Counted from the stretch's first letter, positions 17,224-28,696 are shown. The stretch: DNA of 64,000 nucleotides from Pseudomonadota bacterium (GCA_021839245.1 JAKCBQ010000004.1:49459-113458); one strand, 5' to 3'. Notes: generated by a model not told the origin, from the letters alone. Numbers and translations: made by a program.

Positions 17224-18522
17224 TCAGGCCCCCGGGCCGGCACTCCCCACCGCCGCCCCGACGGGGAGTCGAGCCTCGACGACCGTCCCCGCGCCGGGGC
17301 GACTCGTCAGAAGGAAACGGCCTCCGAGGAACCGCACCCGTTCCTCCATGCCGAGAACGCCGAAGCTGTCTCCGGCGAAGGCCCGGGCGCGCGCCGCCTC
17401 GACGTCAAACCCACGTCCGTCGTCCTCAACCCGAAGGACGAGTTCCCCGTTGCGGGCCCAGACCCGCACGCGTACGGCGGCGGCCCCGGCGTGACGGCGC
17501 GCGTTGGTGATCGCCTCCTGGGCCACGCGGTAGGCGACGGTCTCGATCTCGGACGGTGCACGCGGCAGGGGATCGGGATCGCAGACCAGGACCAGCCCCC
17601 CGCGGTCGTCCTCGGACGCACGGCCGGCGAGACGACGGAGCGCCGCCTGAAGCCCGAAGTCGTCGAGGATGGCGGGACGCAACTCGCGCGAGAGCGTCCG
17701 CACAATTTCGAGCACCCGGTCGAGCTCGAGTTCGAGATCCTGGGCATCTCCCTGAGCGTCGGGACCGAGTCCTCGACGGAGGCGGTTCAGGGCGATCTTG
17801 GAGGCGGTGAGCGTCTGACCAACCTCGTCGTGAAGTTCGCGGGCGATGTGGCGACGCTCGTCTTCCTGGACGGCCAGAAGACGCCTCGAGAGCGTGCGCA
17901 TCTGGTTCGCGTATTCGATCACCGCTCGCTGGGCCCGACGCAGCTCGGTGACGTCGCGCGCCACACCCACCACGTACAGGCGCTCTTGCCAGCGAACCTC
18001 ATAGCAGTAGCCCTCCATCCAACGCCAACCGCCGCCCGCGTCGCGCAGACGATAATGGGTCAGGCGGCTGGGGCGCCAGCTTCCAATCCGCGCGAGATCG
18101 TCCGGATGCAAAAGATCGCCGAATCGCTCCTGGAGGAGATCTTCGGGAGCGAGCCCAAGCACCGTACGGTACGACGGACTCACGTAGACGAAGCGTCCGT
18201 CGGGCGTGAGAAGAGCGCTGAGTTCGCGGGCCTGCTCGGTCATGATTCGGAACTTGAGAACCTGATCGAACTGATGCGCCCGGGCCCGTTCCCGCGCCTC
18301 CGCTGCGCGGGCGTGTCCACGGTCGAGGAGGAAGACAACGATCGTCGAAAGCCCGAGGAACGCCAGCGTGAGGAAAACGAAGGCGAGGAGGGAGGCCTGA
18401 GGGTGCTGAAAGAGTCCAGCGACCGTCCACGCCAAAAGCAACCAGGCGGCCCCGAAGAAGGGGTAAACCACTCCAACCCCAAGCGAAGAGAAAAGGCCTC
18501 GGCGACGTTCCACTGGCCGCAT
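17224..18522 (-). CDS. PAS-containing histidine kinase, NarL/DesK (HisKA_3) type
   Basis: This is a membrane sensor kinase of about 432 residues. Two hydrophobic segments near the N-terminus (about 13-60) form an anchor with little periplasmic part. A PAS domain follows (SALLTPDGRFVYVSPSYRTVLGL to VVGVARDVTELRRAQ). A HisKA_3 segment with ERRHIARELHDEVGQTLT carries the phosphoacceptor His. The HATPase domain has AQEAITNARRHAGA and EDDGRGFD, ending with GAGTVVEARLPVG. The stimulus is unknown. The start at MRPVERRRG (18522) is preferred over an earlier Met at 18600. The gene for the receiver-only protein follows. Confidence 0.88.
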   Translation of the reverse strand: MRPVERRRGLFSSLGVGVVYPFFGAAWLLLAWTVAGLFQHPQASLLAFVFLTLAFLGLSTIVVFLLDRGHARAAEARERARAHQFDQVLKFRIMTEQARELSALLTPDGRFVYVSPSYRTVLGLAPEDLLQERFGDLLHPDDLARIGSWRPSRLTHYRLRDAGGGWRWMEGYCYEVRWQERLYVVGVARDVTELRRAQRAVIEYANQMRTLSRRLLAVQEDERRHIARELHDEVGQTLTASKIALNRLRRGLGPDAQGDAQDLELELDRVLEIVRTLSRELRPAILDDFGLQAALRRLAGRASEDDRGGLVLVCDPDPLPRAPSEIETVAYRVAQEAITNARRHAGAAAVRVRVWARNGELVLRVEDDGRGFDVEAARARAFAGDSFGVLGMEERVRFLGGRFLLTSRPGAGTVVEARLPVGAAVGSAGPGA

Positions 18523-18589
18523 GGGAAACCCCCGCAGGGCCCGAACGGGCCTCCGCGACCATCTTACCGAAAGCGGCGTCAAGCTCTTG

Positions 18590-18898
18590 GTTTCAGGCAT
18601 GGGGATATCAGGAGTGCTGAACCAACGCCAGAAACATGCCGACGTCTGCGCCCGGTGCGGGCATCGGGCGCACGCCGATGTCTACACGGCCCAGAACATC
18701 CGGGATTGGTATGGGCTGTGCTGTCCACGGGAGCTTGAGGTTCCTGTGGGCGGTCCGCAGGAACCGGTCCCGAACCCGGTAAGCCAAACTGTCGCGCAGG
18801 CGGCAGCGTCACGAGAGCGGCAAGCCCCCGACTTCCGCCGTGGGGAAATTCAAAAACCTCTTCGTCGGGTGGGCGGCCGGTTTGAAACGGGCCTATGA
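18590..18898 (+). pseudogene. TnpB (IS200/IS605) C-terminal relic
   Basis: An open stretch reads CARCGHRAHADVYTAQNIR, which resembles the zinc-ribbon end of IS605-type TnpB proteins. The upstream RuvC-like catalytic parts are missing, and only one of the expected Cys pairs is intact. The downstream part lacks recognisable similarity. It overlaps the 5' flank of the kinase gene on the other strand. The best reading is a decayed fragment of an old insertion. No transposon ends were identified. Confidence 0.5.
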
Positions 18899-18955
18899 TC
18901 CTGAGCCGGGGAAGAGCGGCCCCTCTGGTTTTTTGCGAGGTCACCCGCGAACGCC

Positions 18956-19456
<501 letters not shown>

Positions 19457-19578
19457 CGCGAGCGGCCGGAAAGGCTTATCCTATTAGGTGTCCACGTCGC
19501 ACCGCACGGTGGGCGCTTCGCCGCCGCCGAGGCGTTTGCGCGTGTTCGCCCTGCCGCCGTACCGTGGGAGATGCAGTC

Positions 19579-20274
19579 ATGAGCAAGACACCCGAAGCCC
19601 CGGAAAAAACGCGTGCCGACGCGGCCCCGCCGGACCCCACTCCGGAGGAGCGCCGTTTCGACCATTCGCGGCGGCGTTTTCTCATCACCGCCACAAGCGT
19701 CGTAGGCGCGGTGGGGGTGGCCAGCGCCGCCGCCCCGTTCATCGGCAGCATGACCCCGAGCCGAGAGGCCGTCGCCAACGCCCAGCCGGTCGATATCGAC
19801 ATTTCCAAGATCAAACCCGCCGAGCTCATCACCGTGATCTGGCGCCACAAGCCCGTCTGGGTCCTACGCCGGACTCCGCATCAGCTCGGGATCCTGCCGT
19901 CGATGGATCCCGAACTCAAGGATCCCCGAAACCGTCAACCGCAGCAACCACCCAACATGCCGAAGGGCGTCTACGCCTACTGGCGCTCGATCAAGAAGGA
20001 ATACCTTGTCCTCGTTGGAATCTGCACGCACCTCGGGTGCATCCCCGACTATGTCCCGCAGCCGGGGGGTTCCCTCGGTCCGCAGTGGCGGGGTGGATTC
20101 CACTGCCCTTGCCATGGATCGATGTACGATTTCGCCGGTCGGGTGCTCATCGGCTCGCCCGCTCCTCTCAACCTTCCCGTCCCCCCCTACCACTACCTGA
20201 GCGATACCGTCATCCGTGTGGGCTCGATCGGAGGCGCCCACAAGGAAGAGAACTGGGCCCCTGAGATCTGGTAA
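19579..20274 (+). CDS. petA: Ubiquinol-cytochrome c reductase, Rieske iron-sulfur subunit
   Basis: This is the Rieske subunit of the cytochrome bc1 complex, moving electrons from ubiquinol to cytochrome c1. A Tat signal is visible (SRRRFLITATS) with a membrane anchor after it. The 2Fe-2S ligands are in CTHLGC and CPCHGS; the Tyr after CPCHGSM and the Ser itself predict a high-potential cluster. The ATG at 19579 was chosen over an upstream in-frame GTG/ATG. Unusually, petA is on the plus strand and faces petB-petC-sspB, instead of leading a petABC operon, so it must have its own promoter. Confidence 0.94.
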   Translation: MSKTPEAPEKTRADAAPPDPTPEERRFDHSRRRFLITATSVVGAVGVASAAAPFIGSMTPSREAVANAQPVDIDISKIKPAELITVIWRHKPVWVLRRTPHQLGILPSMDPELKDPRNRQPQQPPNMPKGVYAYWRSIKKEYLVLVGICTHLGCIPDYVPQPGGSLGPQWRGGFHCPCHGSMYDFAGRVLIGSPAPLNLPVPPYHYLSDTVIRVGSIGGAHKEENWAPEIW

Positions 20275-20334
20275 CGACCGGGCCGGCATCGGGCGGCGGA
20301 CCCGGAGCCACAGCGGGAGGAATCCGCGTCTTTC

Positions 20335-20718
20335 CTACTTCACTCGGTGAAGCCGAGGGCGTCCGCCACCACGGGCGGAGGGTGTTCTCCCGTCCTCGCC
20401 CGGGCCATCTTCGTCGGTGAAGATGAGTCCCTGCTGGTTCTCACGGGCAAAAACCGCCAGCACCGCCGTGGCGGGGACGACCACCGTGGTGGCCGTGCCG
20501 CCGAAGCGAAGGCGGCCGCTCATGGCCATCCCGTCGAAACGGAAATCCGGGCATGCCTCGGGACCAAAGTCGAGCACCACGCGCCCGTCTTCAAGACGAT
20601 CGGGAGGGATCCCCGTCACCCCGGGGCGGCGAGCATCGACGAGGACGTGCGTGGTCCAGTCGTTGTCGGCGATCCAATCAAGAACGGCCCGGATCAAGTA
20701 GGGACGGCGCGGTTTCAT
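20335..20718 (-). CDS. sspB: ClpXP protease specificity-enhancing factor SspB
   Basis: SspB delivers SsrA-tagged and other substrates to ClpXP. The 127-residue product begins with a PYLIRAVLDWIADNDWTTHVLVDA segment typical of the family. It continues with VVLDFGP and a beta-rich core ending AVLAVFARENQQGLIF, then a variable acidic linker and a short C-terminal tail that normally contacts ClpX. It lies 73 nt downstream of petC. The stringent starvation protein gene sspA, usually found just before sspB, is missing here. It converges on petA. Confidence 0.9.
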   Translation of the reverse strand: MKPRRPYLIRAVLDWIADNDWTTHVLVDARRPGVTGIPPDRLEDGRVVLDFGPEACPDFRFDGMAMSGRLRFGGTATTVVVPATAVLAVFARENQQGLIFTDEDGPGEDGRTPSARGGGRPRLHRVK

Positions 20719-20791
20719 CAGGCTGCGGGCGGGAGGACCCGACGCAGGTCATGGCCCCGGAGTCGCCACAGAAGGTGGGTCGAGGGACGCC

Positions 20792-21544
20792 TCAGTGGTG
20801 AACGTCCTTCCAGACCTCACGCTTCAGAAGATAGGCGAACAGCGTGAAGAGCACAAGAAAAACCAGGACACGGATGCCCAGAGCCATGGCTTTGAGGCGG
20901 TCGGGATTGGCCACGTAAACGAGAAAGTTCGTAATGTTCCCCACCCGGCGGTGGAAGGCCGCGGGGGGCATGCTGCCCGGGACGACCGTGACGTAGCGGA
21001 CGAAGCGCCGTGCTCCGGTGCCGTGGGCTCCCGTCCGGCGGAACACAGCCCGGCGCAAGCCCTGCATATGCCAGAAGGGATCGGGCATGGCGACGTTGTA
21101 GAAAACGAGGTTGTTGACCCCCGTCGGTCGGCTCGGATCGAGATAAAAGCTCTGCAGATACGTGTAAATCCAGTCCGCACCTTTTTCCGAGGCCACCACC
21201 GAGAGATCCGGAGGAGCTTCACCGAAAAACTTGATCGCCTCCGCCTTCGGCATCGCGTTCGTGATCATCTGATAGGGCTTGGTCTGCAGGAACATCAGAC
21301 GGCGAAGGGCACGCGGCCCGAGCTTGAGATCGCGACCGAGCCGACTCCAGCGCTCGTACTTGAGCTCGTGGCAACCCATGCAGTAGTTCATGAAATCGCG
21401 GGCGCCTCTTTGGAGAGAGGCGGTGTCGGCCACGTTGACCGGGGCGTGCATGAGAGGAGGCGGGATCGGCGCCGCCTCGAGAAGCGGGGCCGCCCCCAAG
21501 GCGACGACGGCCGCCAGGGTACGGAAAAGAGTCGTGCGCATCAT
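20792..21544 (-). CDS. petC: Cytochrome c1 of the bc1 complex
   Basis: This is the membrane-anchored c-type cytochrome that takes electrons from the Rieske protein. The 250-residue precursor has a signal peptide (about residues 1-24), the heme-attachment motif CMGCH near 55-59, a Met-containing segment in NVAMPDPFWHMQG, and a C-terminal transmembrane helix followed by LLKREVWKDVHH. The start forms an ATGA overlap with the petB stop, so the two are translationally coupled. sspB follows downstream. Confidence 0.93.
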   Translation of the reverse strand: MMRTTLFRTLAAVVALGAAPLLEAAPIPPPLMHAPVNVADTASLQRGARDFMNYCMGCHELKYERWSRLGRDLKLGPRALRRLMFLQTKPYQMITNAMPKAEAIKFFGEAPPDLSVVASEKGADWIYTYLQSFYLDPSRPTGVNNLVFYNVAMPDPFWHMQGLRRAVFRRTGAHGTGARRFVRYVTVVPGSMPPAAFHRRVGNITNFLVYVANPDRLKAMALGIRVLVFLVLFTLFAYLLKREVWKDVHH

Positions 21545-22968
21545 CGCATCCTCACCCGGTCGGGAACGGGCCGATCTCGAAGAAGACCGGGCACGAAGAC
21601 CGGAACCAGCAAGAAAAGCAGGGCGTACACAATCGGAACCAGTGAAGTCCGCCAGATGAGTCCGGCGATACTCGGCAGATAGAAACGCCAGATGAGGAAC
21701 CCGACGACGGCCAGAACGGCCGCAAGCGTCAGAAGAAGACGCCGCGGCGTCGGGCGTCGCGCGTACGTCCAGGCCACGACGAAAAAGAGGAAGTAGACAA
21801 GCGCAACGCCGGAGCCCATCCTCTGCCAGAAGAGGGTGGCCGGCGCCTCACCGATGAATCCGAGGGTGATGAAGGTGAAAGCGAAGAGAACGACCGCGGC
21901 CTTGTACGCCCACGAACGGTAGCGAATCGAGCGGACCGGATGACAGTCGATCCAGGGAAGTCCGAACAGGATGAGGACCGAAAGGGCGAGCGACGCCACC
22001 CCAAACTGTTTGTTGGGGAACGAGCGGAGAATGGCGTAATAAGGCGTGAAGAACCAGAGCGGGTGGATGTCCGGCGGGGTCTGCATGAAATTGGCCGGCT
22101 GGTAGTTGCTCGGATCAATGAAGAGTCCCCCCCCGGACGGGGCGTAGAAGACGATGATCGCGGCGATGATCAGAAACACACCGACACCGAAAAGGTCCTT
22201 GACGGTGTAGTAGGGATGGAACGGGATGCCGTCGACGGGTTTGCCGGTCTTGGGGTCGAGGTGGTCGTGGATCTCCACCCCGTCGGGGTTGTTCGAACCG
22301 ACCTGGTGAAGCGCAATGAGATGCATCAGCACGAGGATGAGCAAAAGAAGAGGAATCGCGATGACGTGGAGAGCAAAAAAGCGGTCGAGTGTCGCTTGGG
22401 TGACACCGAAATCGCCGCGGATCCAGATCACGAGGGAACTGCCGACCCAGGGGATTGCTCCGAAAAGGGAGGTGATGACCTCGGCCCCCCAGTACGACAT
22501 TTGTCCCCAGGGGAGGAGATAGCCCATGAACGCCTCGGCCATCAGACAGACGTAAACGAGCATGCCCAGGATCCAGAGGAGCTCGCGCGGCTTCTTGTAG
22601 GACCCGTACATGAGACCGCGGAACATGTGGAGATAGACGACCACAAAAAAGAGCGAGGCCCCGGTCGTATGCATGTAGCGGATCAACCAGCCCCAGTGCA
22701 CATCGCGCATGATGTACTGAACCGAGGCAAAGGCTTCATGCACGTTCGGCTGGTAGCTCATGGCGAGGAAGATGCCGGTCACGATCTGGTTGACCAGAAC
22801 GAGAAGCGCCAGCGATCCAAAGAAATACCAGAAGTTGAAATTCTTCGGCGCGTAGTACTCGCTCACCTGGGAGCGCCAGAGCTGGGTGAGCGGGAAGCGG
22901 GCGTTGATCCAGCCCAGAAGACCGCCGCCCGTCGGCGCAGCTTCGGAGGAGAGGGACCGTTCGTTCAT
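21541..22968 (-). CDS. petB: Cytochrome b of the bc1 complex, extended form
   Basis: This is the core quinol-oxidising and quinone-reducing membrane subunit. The four heme-ligand His residues lie in HTTGASLFFVVVYLH and HVIAIPLLLLILVLMH. The PWGQMSYWGAEVIT loop is present. The Qo-site motif, PEWY in most bc1 complexes and PVWY in many beta/gammaproteobacteria, reads PLWF at residues 303-306. With 475 residues the protein is some 70 longer than typical; the extra C-terminus adds about two hydrophobic helices. GAGGAG lies just upstream of the ATG. petC is coupled downstream. Confidence 0.93.
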   Translation of the reverse strand: MNERSLSSEAAPTGGGLLGWINARFPLTQLWRSQVSEYYAPKNFNFWYFFGSLALLVLVNQIVTGIFLAMSYQPNVHEAFASVQYIMRDVHWGWLIRYMHTTGASLFFVVVYLHMFRGLMYGSYKKPRELLWILGMLVYVCLMAEAFMGYLLPWGQMSYWGAEVITSLFGAIPWVGSSLVIWIRGDFGVTQATLDRFFALHVIAIPLLLLILVLMHLIALHQVGSNNPDGVEIHDHLDPKTGKPVDGIPFHPYYTVKDLFGVGVFLIIAAIIVFYAPSGGGLFIDPSNYQPANFMQTPPDIHPLWFFTPYYAILRSFPNKQFGVASLALSVLILFGLPWIDCHPVRSIRYRSWAYKAAVVLFAFTFITLGFIGEAPATLFWQRMGSGVALVYFLFFVVAWTYARRPTPRRLLLTLAAVLAVVGFLIWRFYLPSIAGLIWRTSLVPIVYALLFLLVPVFVPGLLRDRPVPDRVRMR

Positions 22969-23082
22969 AAGGAACTCCTCGGATCAGGAATCGCAACCCA
23001 ACCGATTCCCCGTATGTCGAGGCACACTTGACCGGCCAGGGCGCGACGGGGAGGGGCAAGCCCACAAACCCCGTGCTCGGGC

Positions 23083-23088
23083 ATTATA
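23083..23088 (-). promoter_or_regulatory. Candidate -10 element for petB-petC-sspB
   Basis: On the minus strand the hexamer reads TATAAT, a perfect sigma-70 -10 match, about 115 nt upstream of the petB start in an otherwise GC-rich gap. At 16-18 nt spacing no good -35 hexamer is found, so an activator or extended element would be needed. The same bases lie just before the divergent VanY-like gene. Confidence 0.4.
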
Positions 23089-23113
23089 CACGGACCCCCT
23101 CACCGCTACGACT

Positions 23114-25216
<2,103 letters not shown>

Positions 25217-25326
25217 GGCTCCTCCTCGCGCCTGGGGCGGTGGCGGCCGACCCGCCAGAGGCCGACCGTGTGTTTCAGGATAGCACAACGATCGCGGGCG
25301 GGAAGGCTCTGCCTTATGATCTGTAA

Positions 25327-26334
25327 ATGACGTCCACGGCGCCCTTTCCCCCGCCCGCAACCGGCTCCGACGATGCGGCGCTCGTAGCCGAAGCCCGTCG
25401 CGTCGTCGGACTCGAAGCCGAAGCCCTGCGTGCGCTCGCGGAGCGGCTCGACCACCGCTTCGCCGACGCCTGTCGGCTCTGCCTCGCCACACGCGGACGG
25501 GTCGTCGTGAGCGGCATGGGCAAGAGCGGCCACATCGCACGCAAAATCGCCGCCACCCTGGCCAGCACGGGGACCCCCGCGTTCTTCGTGCATCCGGCCG
25601 AGGCCGCCCACGGCGATCTCGGCATGATCACGGAGAATGACGCCGTCCTCTTTCTCAGTCACTCGGGCGAAACCGCCGAAATCCTCGCTCTTCTACCGCG
25701 GATCAAACGGATGGATCTTCCGATTCTGTTGATCACGGGACGGGTGGATTCGACCGCCGCGCGTCACGCCACCGTCGTGCTCGACGCGGCCGTGGGCCAG
25801 GAAGCCTGTCCCCACAATCTTGCCCCGACGACAAGCACCACCGCCGCCCTGGCTCTCGGAGACGCCCTGGCGCTCGCTCTCTTGCGTCTGCGCGGGTTCA
25901 CGGCCGAAGACTTTGCGCGGGCGCACCCGGCCGGATCGCTCGGGCGCCGCCTCCTCCTCCGGGTCGAAGACCTGATGCACCGGGCCGACGGGATTCCTCG
26001 GGTGGGTCCGGACGTCACGGTGGCCGAAGCGCTCTGGGAAATGAGCCGCAAGGGGCTCGGGATGACGGCGGTCACCGACACGGACGGCAAAGTGCTCGGG
26101 GTGTTCACCGACGGCGATCTTCGTCGTGCCCTCGACACCGGCATCGACCTCGCGCATACGCCGATCGCCAAGGTCATGACCGCACGACCGAAGACGATTG
26201 CCCCGGACGCTCTTGCCAGCGAAGCCCTCGCCATCATCGAGCGCCACGCGGTCAACGCCCTTTTGGTTGTGGCCGACGGACGTCTGGTGGGCGCCCTGAA
26301 CACCCACGATCTGCTCCGCACCGGCGTCGCCTGA
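25327..26334 (+). CDS. kdsD: D-arabinose 5-phosphate isomerase
   Basis: KdsD converts ribulose 5-phosphate to arabinose 5-phosphate, the precursor of Kdo in LPS. The 335-residue protein has an N-terminal SIS domain with VVVSGMGKSGHIARKIAATLASTG, FLSHSGETAE and LAPTTSTTAALALGDALA, followed by two CBS domains (about residues 215-335). It opens the Kdo/LPS-transport operon; kdsC overlaps its stop by one base. The ATG is preceded by only a weak ribosome-binding site. It is divergent from the BolA gene with a 110-nt promoter gap. Confidence 0.95.
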   Translation: MTSTAPFPPPATGSDDAALVAEARRVVGLEAEALRALAERLDHRFADACRLCLATRGRVVVSGMGKSGHIARKIAATLASTGTPAFFVHPAEAAHGDLGMITENDAVLFLSHSGETAEILALLPRIKRMDLPILLITGRVDSTAARHATVVLDAAVGQEACPHNLAPTTSTTAALALGDALALALLRLRGFTAEDFARAHPAGSLGRRLLLRVEDLMHRADGIPRVGPDVTVAEALWEMSRKGLGMTAVTDTDGKVLGVFTDGDLRRALDTGIDLAHTPIAKVMTARPKTIAPDALASEALAIIERHAVNALLVVADGRLVGALNTHDLLRTGVA

Positions 26335-26843
26335 TGGTGGACACCGCCCGCCTCCGTCATGTGCGCGCTCTCGTGCTCGACGTCGACGGTGTGCTCACCG
26401 ACGGACGGCTCTACTACAGCCCCACGGGCGAGATCTTCCAATCCTTCCACGTCCACGACGGCCAGGGCATCAAGATGGCGCAGGCTGCGGGTCTCATCGT
26501 CGCCGCACTGAGCGCGCGACGTTCCGCCGCCGTCGAGCATCGACTCGGGGAGCTCGGCCTCGCCGCCATCGTTCAGGGGCGGCACGACAAGAGCCGCGCT
26601 CTCGATGAACTCGAGGCGCGGTTTGGTTTCGCCGACAAGGAACTGGCGGCGGTCGGCGACGACCTGGGCGACCTCCCGGTCCTCGCCCGGGCCTGCTTCT
26701 CCGCCGCCGTCGCCGACGCCCATCCCTCCTGCCGCGCACAGGCCCACTACGTCACCCGTTGCGCAGGAGGCCGGGGCGCTGTCCGCGAGGTGATCGACCT
26801 CCTGCTCGCCGCCCGCGAGGGGAGGGACACCAACGCGCCGTGA
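26334..26843 (+). CDS. kdsC: 3-deoxy-D-manno-octulosonate 8-phosphate phosphatase
   Basis: This is the HAD-family phosphatase that dephosphorylates Kdo-8-phosphate. The nucleophile motif LVLDVDGVLTDG, SARRSAAVEHRLGELG in the second motif region, the Lys in GRHDKSRALDEL and the Asp pair in VGDDLGDLPVL are all present in 169 residues. This matches the tetrameric, cap-less KdsC type. Start and stop overlap with kdsD (1 nt) and lptC (GTGA), indicating coupled translation. Confidence 0.95.
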   Translation: MVDTARLRHVRALVLDVDGVLTDGRLYYSPTGEIFQSFHVHDGQGIKMAQAAGLIVAALSARRSAAVEHRLGELGLAAIVQGRHDKSRALDELEARFGFADKELAAVGDDLGDLPVLARACFSAAVADAHPSCRAQAHYVTRCAGGRGAVREVIDLLLAAREGRDTNAP

Positions 26844-27670
26844 AAACCTCCGCGCTCCTCTGGAGCGGCCTCGTCCTCGCCGTCGTCGCGAGTTTCGTCC
26901 TCCTCGCCTACGTTGAAGGCGGCGCTAGGCACGGCCCGGCGAGCCTCTCCCCGCAACCCCTCTACCGCGTGCGCGATGTCACCCTCACACGCTGGAACGC
27001 GCGCGGACTCGTCCGCTACCGGCTCGACGCCCGCCGCCTCGTGCGCTGGAAAACCGTGGAAGACCTGACGGAAGTTCGTTTTCACTATCACCCCGGACGG
27101 ACGGCCACCACACTTGTGCACGCCGTGTACGGTCAGCGTACCAGTGGGCGTCGGCGCCTCCTCCTCTGGCAGCACGTGCGGGTCTTCTCCTGGCGGTCGG
27201 CGCACGCTCCGCCGCTGCTCCTGCGCACCCACCGCCTGTGGATCAACACCCGTAGCGAACTCGTGCACACGCGGGCGCCGGTCACGATCTCGGAAGGGCG
27301 GAGCCAGGTTCGGGGTGTCGGTCTGCGCGCCCGGCTCACCGCCCATCGTCTCCGTCTCCTCGCCCGTGTGCATGCCGTACTCTATCCCCATGGCCCCGCG
27401 TCGTCCGCCTCCGTTTCACTCACCCCGGCTCGCCGCTCTCGCGCTCGCCCTGCCCGTCGCACTCGCGGGACATCCGACGCCCACCCGGAACGCCCAGGTC
27501 AAGCCCCCCGCCCCGCCCGTGGCGACGTCGGCCGCCGCCCTTCCGGTACGCATCAGTTCGAACACCATGACGCTCACGCGTCTTCGGCAAAACGGCAAGA
27601 CGGTTGTCGACCGCAACATCTATCAGGGCCACGTCGTTCTTCATCAGGGGCCGATCACCATTTGGGCTGA
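26840..27670 (+). CDS. lptC: LPS export protein LptC with an unusually long overlapping 3' end
   Basis: LptC is the bitopic inner-membrane protein that hands LPS from LptB2FG to LptA. The GTG start overlaps the kdsC stop; one N-terminal transmembrane helix follows (SALLWSGLVLAVVASFVLLAYV). After it comes a beta-jellyroll region with LYRVRDVTLTRWNARGLVRYRL, RTHRLWINTRSELVHTRAPVTISEG and the GVGLRARL segment. Homology ends near residue 185, but the frame stays open to 276 residues and overlaps lptA by 281 nt out of frame. The terminal 90 residues are Arg-, Ser- and His-rich, unlike LptC. Either the natural stop was lost, or the tail is made without harm. Confidence 0.82.
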   Translation: MKTSALLWSGLVLAVVASFVLLAYVEGGARHGPASLSPQPLYRVRDVTLTRWNARGLVRYRLDARRLVRWKTVEDLTEVRFHYHPGRTATTLVHAVYGQRTSGRRRLLLWQHVRVFSWRSAHAPPLLLRTHRLWINTRSELVHTRAPVTISEGRSQVRGVGLRARLTAHRLRLLARVHAVLYPHGPASSASVSLTPARRSRARPARRTRGTSDAHPERPGQAPRPARGDVGRRPSGTHQFEHHDAHASSAKRQDGCRPQHLSGPRRSSSGADHHLG

Positions 27671-27974
27671 GACCACGATCCTGCGTCTCAACACACACGG
27701 TCAGCTTCTCTTCGCCCGCGCCCTCGGCCAACCGGTCCGGTTCGTCCGCACCGCGAAGCGCGGCCCACCGATCCGGGGAACGGCCCTCGCCGTCACCTAC
27801 AATCCGGCCACCACCACCTACACCCTCGTCGGCCACGTGCACGTCGAGCGCGGTACGCAATCGATCGTCGCCCACGAAATTACCTACAACACGCTCACGC
27901 GGATCCTCGTCGCCCGGCGCGGGAACCGGCACCGCATCCATATGATCATCCCGTCGCATCCGGGCCGACCGTGA
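27390..27974 (+). CDS. lptA: LPS periplasmic transport protein LptA
   Basis: LptA is the periplasmic bridge for LPS export. The 194-residue product starts with a cleavable signal peptide (an Arg/Pro-rich n-region, then [14 protein letters not shown]). It continues with the OstA-like fold segments [56 protein letters not shown] and [18 protein letters not shown]. The ATG at 27390 lies inside the overextended lptC frame. The 3' end overlaps the lptB GTG. Order lptC-lptA-lptB is the standard operon. Confidence 0.88.
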   Translation: MAPRRPPPFHSPRLAALALALPVALAGHPTPTRNAQVKPPAPPVATSAAALPVRISSNTMTLTRLRQNGKTVVDRNIYQGHVVLHQGPITIWAETTILRLNTHGQLLFARALGQPVRFVRTAKRGPPIRGTALAVTYNPATTTYTLVGHVHVERGTQSIVAHEITYNTLTRILVARRGNRHRIHMIIPSHPGRP

Positions 27975-28696
27975 ATCTCGTGGCCGAAGGGCTCGTCAAG
28001 CGTTACCGCGGGCGCACCGTCGTCAACGATGTCTCGCTCGTGATCAACGCCGGAGAAATCGTCGGTCTCCTCGGTCCCAACGGGGCCGGGAAGACGACCA
28101 CCTTCTACGCGATCGTGGGACTCATCCGTCCGGACGCCGGTCGCATCCGCTGCGCGGATGAAGATCTCACGCGGTTGCCCATCCACAGCCGCGCACGGCG
28201 GGGCGTGGGTTACCTTCCCCAAGAGACCTCCGTGTTCCGCCGCCTCACGGTGGCCGACAACATTCGCGCCGTCCTCGAGCTCCAGCCGGGGATGGCGGAT
28301 CCCCGCCGACGGGAAAACCGCATCGCCGAGCTGCTCGACGAGCTGCACATCGCCCATCTGGCTCGCACACCGGCCGTCGCTCTTTCAGGAGGCGAGCGGC
28401 GCCGGACGGAAATCGCCCGGGCGCTGGCCGGCAACCCCCGGTTCATGCTGCTCGACGAACCTTTCGCCGGCGTCGATCCGCTCTCCGTGGCCGACATCCA
28501 GAACATCATCCTCCATCTCCGCCGGCGGGAGATCGGCGTTCTCATCACCGACCACAACGTGCGCGAAACCTTCGGCATCTGCGATCGCGCGTACATCCTC
28601 AACGAGGGCCGTGTCATCGCCGCGGGGACACCCGCCGAGCTCGTGCACGATCCCGAGGTCCGGCGCGTCTACCTCGGGGAGAGTTTCCGCGCCTAG
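27971..28696 (+). CDS. lptB: LPS export ABC transporter ATPase LptB
   Basis: LptB is the ATPase that drives LPS extraction from the inner membrane with LptFG. The 241-residue protein has Walker [19 protein letters not shown]-loop [18 protein letters not shown], signature [16 protein letters not shown], Walker [17 protein letters not shown] and switch DHNVRE. The GTG start overlaps the lptA stop. LptF/LptG genes are not in the window. rpoN follows after 13 nt. Confidence 0.97.
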   Translation: MNLVAEGLVKRYRGRTVVNDVSLVINAGEIVGLLGPNGAGKTTTFYAIVGLIRPDAGRIRCADEDLTRLPIHSRARRGVGYLPQETSVFRRLTVADNIRAVLELQPGMADPRRRENRIAELLDELHIAHLARTPAVALSGGERRRTEIARALAGNPRFMLLDEPFAGVDPLSVADIQNIILHLRRREIGVLITDHNVRETFGICDRAYILNEGRVIAAGTPAELVHDPEVRRVYLGESFRA

